A DNA stretch of 64,000 bases, taken from Paucidesulfovibrio gracilis DSM 16080. Lineage in GTDB: Bacteria > Desulfobacterota > Desulfovibrionia > Desulfovibrionales > Desulfovibrionaceae. Of this stretch, positions 18,606 through 27,922 are shown in pieces. The notes under the pieces were generated by a model. That model was not told where the DNA came from, made no database searches, and saw nothing but the letters and a program-made list of their open reading frames with translations. The stretch lies in contig NZ_FUYC01000008.1 in assembly GCF_900167125.1 (NCBI RefSeq), forward strand, positions 1 through 64,000. Direction: 5' to 3'. Every line of letters starts with the position of its first letter. Position 1 is the stretch's first letter. The translations under genes and the position numbers were made by a program.

Positions 18606-19283
18606 ATGAGTGATTCCGTGATGCGCCGTCCCTTTTGCGGACTGCGCGACCCCCTGGCCGGCCTGACCCATCTGCTGGGCGCGCTCGGCGGGATTGCGGC
18701 CCTGGTGGTCCTGCTGGTCCGTGCAGCGACCCACGGCACGGCCTGGCATGTGACCTCATTCGCTATTTTCGGCGCGGCCATGATCCTGCTCTACACGGCC
18801 AGCACGCTCTACCACTGGATCCCCTACGCAGAGCGGCGCACCCGGCGACTGCGCAAGCTGGACCATCTGATGATCTTCGTGATGATCGCGGGTACCTATA
18901 CGCCCATCTGCCTGGTGCCGCTTCGCGGCGCATGGGGCTGGTCCATTTTCGGCGTGGTCTGGGGGCTGGCCCTGGCGGGCAGTGCGGTCAAGCTCTGCTG
19001 GATGAACGCCCCGCGCTGGCTTTCCACAGGATTTTATATTTTGATGGGCTGGGTGGTGGTGGCCGCGGTGTGGCCGCTGGTGCAAGCCCTGACCCCGGGA
19101 GCGCTGCTCTGGCTGCTGGCAGGCGGACTGAGCTACACCCTGGGCGGCGTGGTCTATGCCCTGCGCCGACCCGATCCTTGGCCCCGGGTGTTTGGATTCC
19201 ACGAGATCTTCCACATCTTTGTGCTGCTGGGCAGCTTTTGCCATTTTTGGGTCATGTACGCCTACATCGCCCAACTGCCCTGA
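18606..19283 (+). CDS. Hemolysin III / PAQR family membrane protein
   Basis: A 225-residue protein with about seven membrane segments. It has the family's conserved polar residues: an early THLLG, the STLYHW motif, KLDHLMIF...AGTYTP, and the C-terminal FGFHEIFHIFVLLGSFCHF with the metal-binding HxxxH. The conserved Asp/His set would bind zinc, as in PAQR receptors, which have hydrolase-like sites. The hemolysin name is historical and does not show haemolytic activity. Start 18606 has AGGAGG 8 nt upstream. Confidence 0.93.
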   Translation: MSDSVMRRPFCGLRDPLAGLTHLLGALGGIAALVVLLVRAATHGTAWHVTSFAIFGAAMILLYTASTLYHWIPYAERRTRRLRKLDHLMIFVMIAGTYTPICLVPLRGAWGWSIFGVVWGLALAGSAVKLCWMNAPRWLSTGFYILMGWVVVAAVWPLVQALTPGALLWLLAGGLSYTLGGVVYALRRPDPWPRVFGFHEIFHIFVLLGSFCHFWVMYAYIAQLP

Positions 19284-19393
19284 CATTTCCCAGCCATTGC
19301 CTGACAAGGCCGTAAATATTGCGGCAACGGTTTTTCCCTTGCGCATTCCATGCTACACTGCGTGCTGCTTAAGACTGTCTTCGGGGGTACGTG

Positions 19394-19861
19394 ATGCAAG
19401 GGAACCATCGTTTTTTGCAGACCATGGGGTATGGAATCGCAACGCTTCTTTTGGCGCTGCTCTGGTCCGGCATGGGCCATGCGCGCTCCAGCTCCGGGGT
19501 GGACGTCGAATTCTTTGGCATGCCCGGCACGTTGCGCGAACACAACGTCAATGAAAAAGGACTGCCCCAGTTCATGGCAACCCTTTCCCGCCATCGGGAT
19601 CTGCTGCAAAACGCCCATGTACTGGTTACGGAACAGAAGAGGATCGACGCCACCGGGTTCCGTTCCGCCACGGGCAAGGCATCCTTTGTAATCACCCTTG
19701 CACTGACCAATGACGTGGTGCTCAAAACCAGGGAGAATATCTGCCCCTGGTCCAATCTGGACCGCTGTTTGAACCGCTCGGCCGACCACGCGATGCGTAC
19801 CTATCGGCAAATGCAGCGCAAGCACGGCGTGAATCCCGGCTCCACGCTGATGAATCTCTGA
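19394..19861 (+). CDS. Secreted protein of unknown function
   Basis: A 155-residue protein I do not recognise. A signal peptide is clear (residues 8-31, GYGIATLLLALLWSGMGHARS). The mature part is soluble and mixed, with two cysteines in CPWSNLDRC that could form a disulfide. GGGGG lies upstream; a GTG directly before the ATG (19391) could also start. It stands alone between two genes of unrelated type. Confidence 0.72.
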   Translation: MQGNHRFLQTMGYGIATLLLALLWSGMGHARSSSGVDVEFFGMPGTLREHNVNEKGLPQFMATLSRHRDLLQNAHVLVTEQKRIDATGFRSATGKASFVITLALTNDVVLKTRENICPWSNLDRCLNRSADHAMRTYRQMQRKHGVNPGSTLMNL

Positions 19862-19904
19862 TTCGCGCAGGGGCAGCCAACCCCGCACCTTCACCCGGAT
19901 GCGG

Positions 19905-20945
19905 TCAAAAAAAGCGCCAGTTCAAAACGATCACAGCGGTCACCGCCAACAAAAGCATCGTCCAAAATGCCAGGGCGCGAAACACAGCAGACCGGGCGGA
20001 CCGGATTTCATGGTACCAGAGAGGCCGCACTCCGCGGATCGCAAAGGTCAATACCCCGGCCAGATTCAGACAGACCACGTTGGTCAGGGCGAGCAACCCC
20101 GCACTTGCGGCATGGTCCAGCTCTCCGGCTCCCCAAAACAACCCGCAGGCCGAAAGCGGCGGCACTAACGCCAGAGCCACCATGACCCCCACCAGGGCCG
20201 TGGATGCCCCCCGGCTCAACGAGACGATGCCCGCCACGCCAGCCGCCAGGGCCAGGGCCACGTCCGAAAGGCCCACCACGGTGCGCGCAGCCAATTCCCC
20301 GGACCCTGCATCAGCGCCCAGCAACCAGCCGAGCGCCAGCGCCGGAGCAACAACCAGAGCAATGCCCCCGGCCAGGGTTCCCAACGAGGCGCGGGCCAGC
20401 CGCGCATCCCCAAGAACCGTGGCCAAGGCCAGCCCCACATTGGGACCAAGCAGCGGCGCAATGACCATGGCGCCGATGACCACGGCGGGGTTGTCCCGCA
20501 ACAGGCCGATGGACGCCACCACCGACGCCAGCGTGGCCAGCAGCGCAAACAGCCCGGTGAACTCCGCTCCCTCCTGCACCGCGGCCCGCAACTCTTCCCG
20601 AATCACGCCCTCACGCTTTGGGGACGCGTCCGGCGTCTCGGTCTGCTCAGGTTCCGATCCAGGTTCGCTGTTGTTTTCCGGCGGTTCCAATCGGGGAATC
20701 GTGGCCTGGACCGGATAAATAACGATGCGGAAGCCGGTTTCCCCGGAAAAGCGTCGCTCCAGCCGGTCCACCAGCCCGGAAGCCACATCCCCGTCCAACA
20801 GCACCCGCGCCCGCAGCGGCTCATCGTCCTCGTCCTCGCCCGCGCTCCAGCTCAGAAAACGGTCGTCGTCGAATTGTCGCATTTCCGCGAGCACGCGATC
20901 CTTGCCCGCGTTGTCGCATACGATTTCCACCATGCGCAGACTCAT
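19905..20945 (-). CDS. DUF389 / TIGR00341 family membrane protein
   Basis: A 346-residue protein. The first 90 residues form a soluble ACT-like domain (VEIVCDNAGKDRVLAEM...). An acidic linker follows (about 90-115). The rest is membrane-embedded, with the family signature DNPAVVIGAMVIAPLLGPNVGLALA at about 150-175 and six or so TMs. Family members are conserved but functionally uncharacterised. The start overlaps the stop of the APH-fold kinase gene by 4 bp, so the two form an operon. Confidence 0.9.
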   Translation of the reverse strand: MSLRMVEIVCDNAGKDRVLAEMRQFDDDRFLSWSAGEDEDDEPLRARVLLDGDVASGLVDRLERRFSGETGFRIVIYPVQATIPRLEPPENNSEPGSEPEQTETPDASPKREGVIREELRAAVQEGAEFTGLFALLATLASVVASIGLLRDNPAVVIGAMVIAPLLGPNVGLALATVLGDARLARASLGTLAGGIALVVAPALALGWLLGADAGSGELAARTVVGLSDVALALAAGVAGIVSLSRGASTALVGVMVALALVPPLSACGLFWGAGELDHAASAGLLALTNVVCLNLAGVLTFAIRGVRPLWYHEIRSARSAVFRALAFWTMLLLAVTAVIVLNWRFF

Positions 20946-21907
20946 GCCGCTTCTCCCTCTGGAACGGCACTATTCCAAACAGATCGCAGGTGATCCGCCT
21001 CGCGCAGCAGCCATTCCATGTAGTCCAATTCCATGTCCACCAAATCCCCGTCGCCCTGCCGAAGCCACTCGGCAAGCCAGGCCGAGCGTTGCAAAACCAT
21101 AAACTCCGGAAGCACAGCCCAGGACGCGGCCGAAAGGATCCCGGCCCGGGCCACGCCCTGAACCAGCCCGGCCGCCAACGGACCCACCAGCCCCGACGGA
21201 TGCTCAAACCCGAGGCAACCCAGCATATTCCCCACATCCCAGCACTCGGGCCGCAACCCGAGAAATTCCCAATCAATGACGGCCACGGCTTTGCGGCCGC
21301 GCCAGAGCACGTTCAGGGGGTGAAAATCCCCGTGTTGCCAGGATACGGGCAACGCGGACAAGGCGTCTTGATGCGACTTCAAACCGCGCAATACAGCGCA
21401 AAGCCGGGAATGGACCCGGGGGTGGGCGCGCCGGACCGTTTCCTCCAGATCCCGGGCATAGGCAAGTGGATCCAGAGCCGGACCCAACGGATCAGCCGCT
21501 TTCAAAGGCAGGTTCCGGCAGGCCGGGGAAAAATCCGTGAGGAACGCGGCCAGTTCCACGCCCCGTTCGGCATGATCCAGATATCCCGGCCTGGGCAGAG
21601 GGTCGCTCGGCACATAACGGGTCAGCTGCCAATGCATGCCCGCACACCGGCCCACATGCTCCTGGTTCACGCTGCGGCGAATCTCGGGCAGACGCTCCAG
21701 CCCCATAGCGCGCAACCGCTCCAGGATGCCGGCCACGGCGCGCCGACGGTCCAGCTGATCCCGGCGAAGCTGCTCCAGGATCCATTGTCTGCCCTGCCGG
21801 TCCTCGCGCACGGAGCGTGCCGCGCAGCGTTGCGGACTGCCGCACAAGGCAACGCCCGGCAACACCCGACGGGTACGCAATCCGAACATTTCCAGGGGAT
21901 CAAGCAT
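20942..21907 (-). CDS. Aminoglycoside-phosphotransferase-fold kinase
   Basis: A 321-residue APH/choline-kinase-fold protein. The Brenner motif SWQHGDFHPLNVLW holds the catalytic Asp, and VAVIDWEFLGLRPECWDVGNML holds the metal-binding Asp. The N-terminal lobe is less typical. Such kinases phosphorylate small alcohols, sugars or antibiotics; the substrate here is unknown, and resistance should not be assumed. Start 21907 is set by GGAGGT. It is translationally coupled to the DUF389 gene. Confidence 0.88.
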   Translation of the reverse strand: MLDPLEMFGLRTRRVLPGVALCGSPQRCAARSVREDRQGRQWILEQLRRDQLDRRRAVAGILERLRAMGLERLPEIRRSVNQEHVGRCAGMHWQLTRYVPSDPLPRPGYLDHAERGVELAAFLTDFSPACRNLPLKAADPLGPALDPLAYARDLEETVRRAHPRVHSRLCAVLRGLKSHQDALSALPVSWQHGDFHPLNVLWRGRKAVAVIDWEFLGLRPECWDVGNMLGCLGFEHPSGLVGPLAAGLVQGVARAGILSAASWAVLPEFMVLQRSAWLAEWLRQGDGDLVDMELDYMEWLLREADHLRSVWNSAVPEGEAA

Positions 21908-21944
21908 GGATCGACCTCCGACGACGCCTGCCGGGTCGTTGAAC

Positions 21945-21978
21945 AAAAAACGGCCCTGATCACGGCGTGCAGGCCGTT
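21945..21978 (-). terminator. Intrinsic terminator of exporter operon
   Basis: Arms AACGGCCCTG (21949-21958) and CAGGCCGTT (21970-21978) pair with one bulge. On the minus strand they are followed by TTTTTTG. It separates the ATPase gene from the APH-DUF389 pair. Confidence 0.75.
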
Positions 21979-22028
21979 GCTGCCGTACAAGGCAGCAGGC
22001 GCGGCCAGGGAAACCATGGCCGGAACGG

Positions 22029-22751
22029 TTAGATAGGCTCTGCCTCCACCACCCGGCCGTCATGCAGGCGGATGACCCGTTGCGCGGCCGCGGCCGTGGC
22101 CTCGTCGTGGGTCACAAGAATGATGGTGGTGCCTGCGGCATTGATTTCCGTAAACAATTCCAAAATCTCCGCGCTGGTCTGCGAATCCAGCTGCCCGGTG
22201 GGTTCGTCCGCCAAAATCACGTCCGGGTCGTTGAGCATGGCCCGGGCCATGGCCACCCGTTGCTGCTGGCCGCCGGAAAGCCGCGTCGGTTTAAAGCGCA
22301 TCCGGTCGCCAAGTCCCACGCGTTCCAACAAGGAAGCGGCCCGGCGACGCAGTTCCGCCTGGGACCGGTCCGCGTACATGCCGGGCAGGAGCACATTGTC
22401 CAGGGCCGTGGCATAGGGAATGAGGTAAAAACTCTGAAACACAAATCCGAGCCGCTGGTTGCGCAGGTCCGACAGGGCGTTGTCGTCCAGGGTGGAGACA
22501 TCCGCGCCGTCCAGATAATACCGGCCCGAGGTGGCACGGTCCAACAGACCGATAATATGCAGAAGCGTGGATTTTCCCGAGCCGGAGGTTCCCTGCAAGG
22601 CCACAAACTCGCCGGGCCGGATGCGCAGGTCAATGCTCTTGAGGATTTCCACGGTGCCGCCGGAGCCGGTGTTTTCGTCCTCCCCGGCCATGGCAAACAC
22701 CTTGCCCAATCCTTCCAGCCGGATCATGTCCGGGCGTTCCTGACGGTTCAT
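22029..22751 (-). CDS. MacB/LolD-type ABC transporter ATPase
   Basis: A 240-residue ATPase with Walker A GTSGSGKST, the Q-loop VFQSFYLIPY, the signature LSGGQQQRVAMARAM, Walker B VILADEPTGQLD and the H-loop LVTHD. The SFYLIPYATALDNVLLP region is typical of the LolD/MacB group that pairs with FtsX-type permeases. Its start overlaps the adaptor stop by 4 bp. The permease expected to follow is missing: a terminator comes next. The orphan permease at 5297-6535 is the natural partner in this window. Confidence 0.95.
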   Translation of the reverse strand: MNRQERPDMIRLEGLGKVFAMAGEDENTGSGGTVEILKSIDLRIRPGEFVALQGTSGSGKSTLLHIIGLLDRATSGRYYLDGADVSTLDDNALSDLRNQRLGFVFQSFYLIPYATALDNVLLPGMYADRSQAELRRRAASLLERVGLGDRMRFKPTRLSGGQQQRVAMARAMLNDPDVILADEPTGQLDSQTSAEILELFTEINAAGTTIILVTHDEATAAAAQRVIRLHDGRVVEAEPI

Positions 22752-23821
22752 CGCGCCCCCGCCCCCACGTCCGGCAACACCAACTGGGTAACCACCTCGT
22801 CACCCACGTTCAGACCGGACCGCACTTCGCTCCGCTCCAGTCCGCGCAGCCCCAGCTCCACGTCCACACGCTCGGGAACGCCGCCGCGCAGCACAAACAC
22901 GGCCTGCTCGCCGTTGACCCACTTCACGGCCTCATTGGGCATGGTGGGCACGTTCTCCCGCCGCTCCACCACGATGCGACACTGGGTGGTCATCTCCGGG
23001 CGCAAGGGATGCTCGGGGTCGAAGATCACGTCCACCAACGCGCGGTAGTACACAATGTTGTCACGGATTTCCGGTTCGGGATAGACCAGCTTGACCTTGC
23101 CGGTAAAAGCGCGGTCCGGGTAGGCGTCCACGAAAAACTCCACATCCTGGCCCGGATGGGTGCGGCCCACGTCGGTTTCATCCACATAGATCCACATCTC
23201 CAGACGGGTGGGATCCAGCACGGTGATAAGGTTGGAGACCTGCAACCCCGAAACCACGGTTTCCCCTTCCTGGGCCGTGATGTTGGAGACCACTCCGTGG
23301 ATGGGGCTGAAGATGCGGTAATAGGAAAGCTGCACGCGCAGACTCTCCAAAGCCGCGGCCGCGGCCTGGGATTCGTAACGCGTCACGCGGGCGTCTTCCA
23401 GGGCTTCATCCAGAGAGGACTGCGGCTCCAATTTTTGACTGACGAGCCGTTTTTTGCGCTCCAGGTCTTTGGCGGCGCGCACTGCCTTGGCATCGGCAAG
23501 ACGCGCCCGGGCCTGGGCCTCGGCGAGCTTGGCCCGAATTTCCCGGTCGTCGATCTCGGCCACAAGCTGTCCGGCCTCGACCTCGTCCCCCACCTTCACG
23601 GGGATATCCACCAGCACGCCGGTGGCGCGCGCGCCGATCTTGACCTGCGCGCCCACCTGCGCCTTGACGATACCCGTGGCCTCCAGCAGGTGGCGCACCT
23701 CGCCCTGTTCCACCGAAGCGGTCTGCAGCACGGTGATTTCCCTTTGGGTGCCGCTGGAACGCCAGATCAGCACCCCGGCCACTACCGCCAGGATCAAGCC
23801 CAGGAGAATGAATTTTTTCAT
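22748..23821 (-). CDS. Periplasmic adaptor (MFP/HlyD-MacA family) of ABC exporter
   Basis: A 357-residue membrane-fusion protein. N-terminal anchor TM (about 3-20) is followed by the lipoyl/barrel-sandwich halves (VKAQVGAQVKIGARATG and FSPIHGVVSNITAQEGETV) around a helical hairpin rich in Ala, Arg and Lys (about 95-165), then a beta-barrel (LEMWIYVDETDVG) and a membrane-proximal domain. The hairpin would touch a TolC-like outer-membrane channel, absent from the window. Start 23821 has AAAAGGA upstream and overlaps the YkgJ-like gene's stop by 4 bp. Confidence 0.93.
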   Translation of the reverse strand: MKKFILLGLILAVVAGVLIWRSSGTQREITVLQTASVEQGEVRHLLEATGIVKAQVGAQVKIGARATGVLVDIPVKVGDEVEAGQLVAEIDDREIRAKLAEAQARARLADAKAVRAAKDLERKKRLVSQKLEPQSSLDEALEDARVTRYESQAAAAALESLRVQLSYYRIFSPIHGVVSNITAQEGETVVSGLQVSNLITVLDPTRLEMWIYVDETDVGRTHPGQDVEFFVDAYPDRAFTGKVKLVYPEPEIRDNIVYYRALVDVIFDPEHPLRPEMTTQCRIVVERRENVPTMPNEAVKWVNGEQAVFVLRGGVPERVDVELGLRGLERSEVRSGLNVGDEVVTQLVLPDVGAGAR

Positions 23822-24348
23822 GGATCCTTTTCCGCTTCCACGGCTCCTTCGGTTCCGTTTCCGTCCGATTTCGCACGGCTTTTCCGTTCCTGTTGCAACA
23901 CGTCGTTGAACTGGTCCGGTGGGTTGTCCCACGTCGGGGTCTTGCGTCGCAGCAGCCCCGAGAGGGTCGGTCCCGTCAGAGTATACCCGCAGGAGTCGGG
24001 AAGGTCCACGCCCCGCAACCACAAAGAGGGGCTTGGATGATTCCGGCACAGGGGCAAGCGATCCCGATAGCAACGGCAACGCCCGTCCGGGGCGAGCCAG
24101 GAGCATCGGAACAGTATACGGCCGTCCGTGTCGCGCCCGACCATGTTCAGACGCTCATACCCGGGTTGTTTTTCCATGAGCTGTCGGAAATGTCGCCGGG
24201 TCCGAACCCAGTGACCGCTGTCGCACAACGCGATTTCCCGACAACAGCTTCCGCATTGCAGGCAATGTCCCTCCACCCTGGGCTTTTGCCGGGTGAGCAG
24301 ACAAAGCAGCCTTCGCCACAATGAGCGTGCCGCCCAAACGGTCAGCAT
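23818..24348 (-). CDS. YkgJ-family cysteine-cluster protein
   Basis: A 176-residue protein with the cysteine pattern CLQCGSCCREIALC near the N-terminus and CSWLAPDGRCRCYRDRLPLCRNHPSP further on. This is the UPF0153/YkgJ pattern, thought to bind zinc or an iron-sulfur cluster. Start 24348 has GGAGG upstream. It is translationally coupled to the exporter adaptor. The function is unknown; the link with an exporter operon is positional only. Confidence 0.85.
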   Translation of the reverse strand: MLTVWAARSLWRRLLCLLTRQKPRVEGHCLQCGSCCREIALCDSGHWVRTRRHFRQLMEKQPGYERLNMVGRDTDGRILFRCSWLAPDGRCRCYRDRLPLCRNHPSPSLWLRGVDLPDSCGYTLTGPTLSGLLRRKTPTWDNPPDQFNDVLQQERKSRAKSDGNGTEGAVEAEKDP

Positions 24349-24478
24349 GGCCGCCTCCGGCCGGATCCGGGTCCGGCCCGCGTGTTCCCCCGCGGAAAGG
24401 GGCTTGGTTCTCCTTCGGCAACGGTCCGAACCGCAGCCGGCCACCCTCAAAAGGCAAGCCGGTCACCGGACCGCCCCG

Positions 24479-25885
24479 TCATTGCAATGCGCGTACAGCG
24501 CGATTCACTGCATCGCACACGACAGTGCGTAATTCCTCCAATTGTGTGCGGGTTGCGGCCTCGAAACGCAGCGTCAACTCGGGCTGCGTGTTGGAGGCGC
24601 GCACCAGACCCCACCCACCGGGGTGGAGCACGCGAACCCCGTCCACGTCAATGATGCGATGCTGCTTTTCCAAATCTTTTTGCACCCGGCGCACCACTTC
24701 AAACTTGTGTTCATCGGGACAGGGGATGCGTATTTCCGGAGTGGACTCCGCCGGGGACCAATCTTCCAACATGCGCGACACCGGCCGGGAGCTGCGGGAC
24801 ACCAGGGCCGTGAGCCGCAAGGCCGCGTACGCGGCGTCGTCCCAACCGAAAAAGCCTTGCCCAAAAAAAATGTGTCCGCTCAGTTCCCCGGCCAGGGCCG
24901 CGCCCTGCTCCCGAAGCGCCCGTTTCATGATGGAATGGCCGGTCACGCCCATGACCGCTTCCCCGCCATGGGTCTCGATGTCGTCAAACAGCCGCTGGCT
25001 GCATTTCACGTCCGCAATGATGCGCGCTCCGGGAACGCGGGTCAGCACATCCCGGGCAAAGAGAGCCAACAAACGGTCACCAGGCCATAATTCCCCGGTT
25101 TCATCCACCACGCCCAAGCGGTCGCCATCCCCGTCCAGGCCCAGGCCAAGGTCCGCGCCCACGGTTTTGACCCGTTCCTGCAACTGGCGCATATTCTCTT
25201 CCACAACCGGATCGGGATGGTGGTTGGGAAATGCGGGATCCACGTCACAAAATAGCCGCTCCACCCGGATACCGGCCTCGGCTCCGGCCCGCTCCAGCAG
25301 ATCCGCGGTGAGCGTTCCGGCCGGACCATTGCCGCCATCCACCACGATGTGCAGCGGTTTCGCCCCATTGGCTGGCGGCTGAATGCGTTCCAGTCCGGCC
25401 ACCTCTTCCAGCCAGGAGGGAATGGGATCGTGGCTGCCGAGCACCCCGCGACCGACAGCAAACACCCCGCGCTCGAAAATATAACGTACTTCCTGAATTT
25501 CTTCCGGGCTGAGTACGGTGTCCCCGCCCCACAACTTACAACCGTTGTACTCCGGCGGATTGTGGCTGGCCGTGACCATGCCCCCGGCCCTGGTCCCCAG
25601 GGAATGCACCGCATGGTACAGCACGGGAGTGGCCATGCAGCCCCCGAGGAGCACGTCCCGCCCCGTGGCGAGCAGCCCCCGCGCCATGGCCAGCTGGTAT
25701 TCCGGCGAGGAGGCCCGCCCATCCCTCCCCAGGACAACCCGCCCCAAACCGCGCTCCGAAAGCCAGGTTCCAAAAGCCCTTCCAAGACGCTCCATCCAGG
25801 ATGCGGTAAAATCCACACCAACCACACCACGAATGTCATAGGCCCGGAAAACGGCGTCCCCACTCCGTTGCATCGACTTTTCCAT
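24479..25885 (-). CDS. Phosphomannomutase/phosphoglucomutase
   Basis: A 468-residue alpha-D-phosphohexomutase. It interconverts hexose 1- and 6-phosphates for polysaccharide or LPS precursors. Present are the N-terminal FRAYDIRG, the phosphoserine loop MVTASHNPPEYNG, the metal loop GLDGDGDRLG, the sugar-specificity GELSGHIFF (the GEMSGH type of PMM/PGM enzymes) and the phosphate-binding RASNTQPEL. All four domains are complete. AGGGAAAG precedes the start. It may work with galE at 11 kb in nucleotide-sugar supply. Confidence 0.95.
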   Translation of the reverse strand: MEKSMQRSGDAVFRAYDIRGVVGVDFTASWMERLGRAFGTWLSERGLGRVVLGRDGRASSPEYQLAMARGLLATGRDVLLGGCMATPVLYHAVHSLGTRAGGMVTASHNPPEYNGCKLWGGDTVLSPEEIQEVRYIFERGVFAVGRGVLGSHDPIPSWLEEVAGLERIQPPANGAKPLHIVVDGGNGPAGTLTADLLERAGAEAGIRVERLFCDVDPAFPNHHPDPVVEENMRQLQERVKTVGADLGLGLDGDGDRLGVVDETGELWPGDRLLALFARDVLTRVPGARIIADVKCSQRLFDDIETHGGEAVMGVTGHSIMKRALREQGAALAGELSGHIFFGQGFFGWDDAAYAALRLTALVSRSSRPVSRMLEDWSPAESTPEIRIPCPDEHKFEVVRRVQKDLEKQHRIIDVDGVRVLHPGGWGLVRASNTQPELTLRFEAATRTQLEELRTVVCDAVNRAVRALQ

Positions 25886-25918
25886 ACCGATCTTTCCCTT
25901 TTCCGCCGCCGGATCATC

Positions 25919-25947
25919 TTGACCTGTTTGCGTACAATGCCTATGTC
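25919..25947 (+). promoter_or_regulatory. Promoter candidate abutting hflK start
   Basis: TTGACC (25919-25924) and TATGTC (25942-25947) are 17 bp apart. Transcription would begin at about 25954, the hflK ATG itself. No Shine-Dalgarno sequence lies before that ATG. Confidence 0.45.
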
Positions 25948-25953
25948 AACCCC

Positions 25954-27048
25954 ATGAACTGGGATTGGGAAAAACTGCAAAAGCAGCAGCAACAACGGCG
26001 CGGCCCTCTCGGCGGTGGTCCACCAAACATGGACGAATTCTCCGAGAAACTCAAACAATTCAAAAATTTCAAGTTCCCCGGCTTCAAGCTGCTCATTGTG
26101 GCGGTCGTGGTACTTTGGCTGCTGACCGGCATTTTCATCGTCGGACCGGCGGAACGGGGCGTGGTCAAACGGTTCGGAGAATTCAACCGGGAAACCGGGC
26201 CGGGACTGCATTATCACGTCCCCTACCCGATCGAAAGCGTGATCACCCTGAACGTGGACCAGGTGCGGCGCATTGAAATCGGCTTCCGCTCGGCCTCGCA
26301 GGACCGCAACTTCCAGCAGGGCCAGACGCGCAGCGTGGAGGATGAGTCCCTCATGCTCACCGGCGATGAGAACATCGTGGACGTGCAGTTCTCGATTCAG
26401 TACCAGGTCGCGGATGCCATGTCCTATCTTTTCAATGTGGACGGACCCGACGCCACGGTGAAATCCGCGGCCGAAGCCGCCATGCGCGAGGTCATCGGCA
26501 AAAACCGCATTGATGCGGCCCTGACCACGGACAAGCAGCGCATCATGAACCAGACCCAGGAACTGATGCAGCACATCCTGGACATGTACCAGACCGGCAT
26601 CCTGCTCGTGAACCTCCAGATGCAAAACGTGCATCCGCCGAACGAAGTCATCGACGCGTTCAAGGACGTTGTCAGCGCCCGCGAAGACCGGGACCGGCTG
26701 CGCAACGAGGCGGAAGCCTACCGCCGGGACATCCTGCCCCGGGCCAAGGGACGGGCTGAAGCCATGATCCGTGAGGCCGAAGCCTTCAAGGCCATGCAGG
26801 TGCTTGGCGCCGAGGGTGACGCCTCCCGCTTCAAGGCCGTGGCCGATGAATACAAAAAGGCCAAGGACGTGACCCGCACCCGCCTCTACCTGGAAACCAT
26901 GGAACACGTGCTCCAGAACCCGAATACCGAAAAATTGATCCTTTCGGACGACGCATTGCAAAAGGCCGTTCCCTACCTGCCGTTGGGCCAGTTGCCCGAC
27001 GCCCGCCCGCGTACCGGCGGAGCCAAGACCCAGGGAGGTGCCCAGTGA
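25954..27048 (+). CDS. hflK: FtsH protease modulator HflK
   Basis: A 364-residue SPFH/prohibitin-family membrane protein that with HflC forms a large periplasmic cage around the FtsH protease and modulates membrane protein turnover. A proline/glutamine-rich cytoplasmic N-terminus (1-45) is followed by one TM (about 46-64), the SPFH domain (VGPAERGVVKRFGEFN through QMQNVHPPNEVIDAFKDV) and a long helical stretch (RDRLRNEAEAYRRDILPRAKG). The start lacks a ribosome-binding site and may be leaderless. It overlaps hflC by 4 bp. Confidence 0.95.
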   Translation: MNWDWEKLQKQQQQRRGPLGGGPPNMDEFSEKLKQFKNFKFPGFKLLIVAVVVLWLLTGIFIVGPAERGVVKRFGEFNRETGPGLHYHVPYPIESVITLNVDQVRRIEIGFRSASQDRNFQQGQTRSVEDESLMLTGDENIVDVQFSIQYQVADAMSYLFNVDGPDATVKSAAEAAMREVIGKNRIDAALTTDKQRIMNQTQELMQHILDMYQTGILLVNLQMQNVHPPNEVIDAFKDVVSAREDRDRLRNEAEAYRRDILPRAKGRAEAMIREAEAFKAMQVLGAEGDASRFKAVADEYKKAKDVTRTRLYLETMEHVLQNPNTEKLILSDDALQKAVPYLPLGQLPDARPRTGGAKTQGGAQ

Positions 27049-27896
27049 AGCGCTCCAGCATCATTCTCCTGCTCCTGCTCTTCGTCGTCGTTGTCTCGGC
27101 GCTGGAATGCGCCTTTACCGTAGACCAGACCCAGCGGGCCATCCTGCTGCAATTCGGTCGCCCCGTGGGTGAATCGTCCTATGATCCGGGCCTGCATTTC
27201 AAGCTGCCCTTCGTGCAGGACGTGCTCTACTTCGACTCCCGCATTCTGGACTACGACGCCAAGCCCGAGGAAATCCTCACCGAAGACAAAAAGAACATGG
27301 TGGTGGATTCCTACGCCAAATGGCGCATTGAGAATCCCCTTACCTTTTACCGTAAATTCAAAACAATCCCCGGGGCGCTGGCCCGACTGGACGACGTGGT
27401 TCGCGGCCAGTTGCGCGAGGTGCTCGGCCGCTATGAGCTGAAGGAAATCGTGGCCCACAAGCGCAAGGAACTGCTTGAGGAAGTGACGGTGCGCACCCGC
27501 GAACAACTCAAATCCTTCGGCATCAGCGTGGTGGACGTGCGCATTCGCCGCACGGACCTGCCCCCGGAAAACCAGCGCGCCATCTTCAACCGCATGCGGG
27601 CCGAGCGTGAACGCCAGGCCAAGCAGTACCGCGCCGAAGGCCAGGAAATGGCCGCCAAAATCCGCGCCCAGGCAGACAAAGAACGGGCTGTGCTGCTTTC
27701 CGAAGCGCAAAAAAAGTCGCAGATCATCCGAGGTGAGGGTGAGGCCGAGGCCACCAGCATTTATGCTACCGCCCTGGAGGAAGCTCCCGACTTCTACGAA
27801 TTCAAGCGCAGCCTGGAAGCCTATGAAAAGAGCCTCAAGGACGGCACGCGGGTGATCATGACGCCCAAGTCCCCCTTCCTGAAGCACTTTCAATAG
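27045..27896 (+). CDS. hflC: FtsH protease modulator HflC
   Basis: A 283-residue partner of HflK. An N-terminal TM (about 4-22) is followed by an SPFH domain (VDQTQRAILLQFGRPVG, YDPGLHFKLPFVQDV, SYAKWRIENPLTFYR) and a charged helix (NRMRAERERQAKQYRAEGQEMAAKI). The VVDVRIRRTDLPPENQ motif is typical of HflC. It ends with a short LKHFQ tail and is followed by a terminator. Confidence 0.96.
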   Translation: MKRSSIILLLLLFVVVVSALECAFTVDQTQRAILLQFGRPVGESSYDPGLHFKLPFVQDVLYFDSRILDYDAKPEEILTEDKKNMVVDSYAKWRIENPLTFYRKFKTIPGALARLDDVVRGQLREVLGRYELKEIVAHKRKELLEEVTVRTREQLKSFGISVVDVRIRRTDLPPENQRAIFNRMRAERERQAKQYRAEGQEMAAKIRAQADKERAVLLSEAQKKSQIIRGEGEAEATSIYATALEEAPDFYEFKRSLEAYEKSLKDGTRVIMTPKSPFLKHFQ

Positions 27897-27922
27897 CCCC
27901 CGACCTGACGCGTAACAGACTT

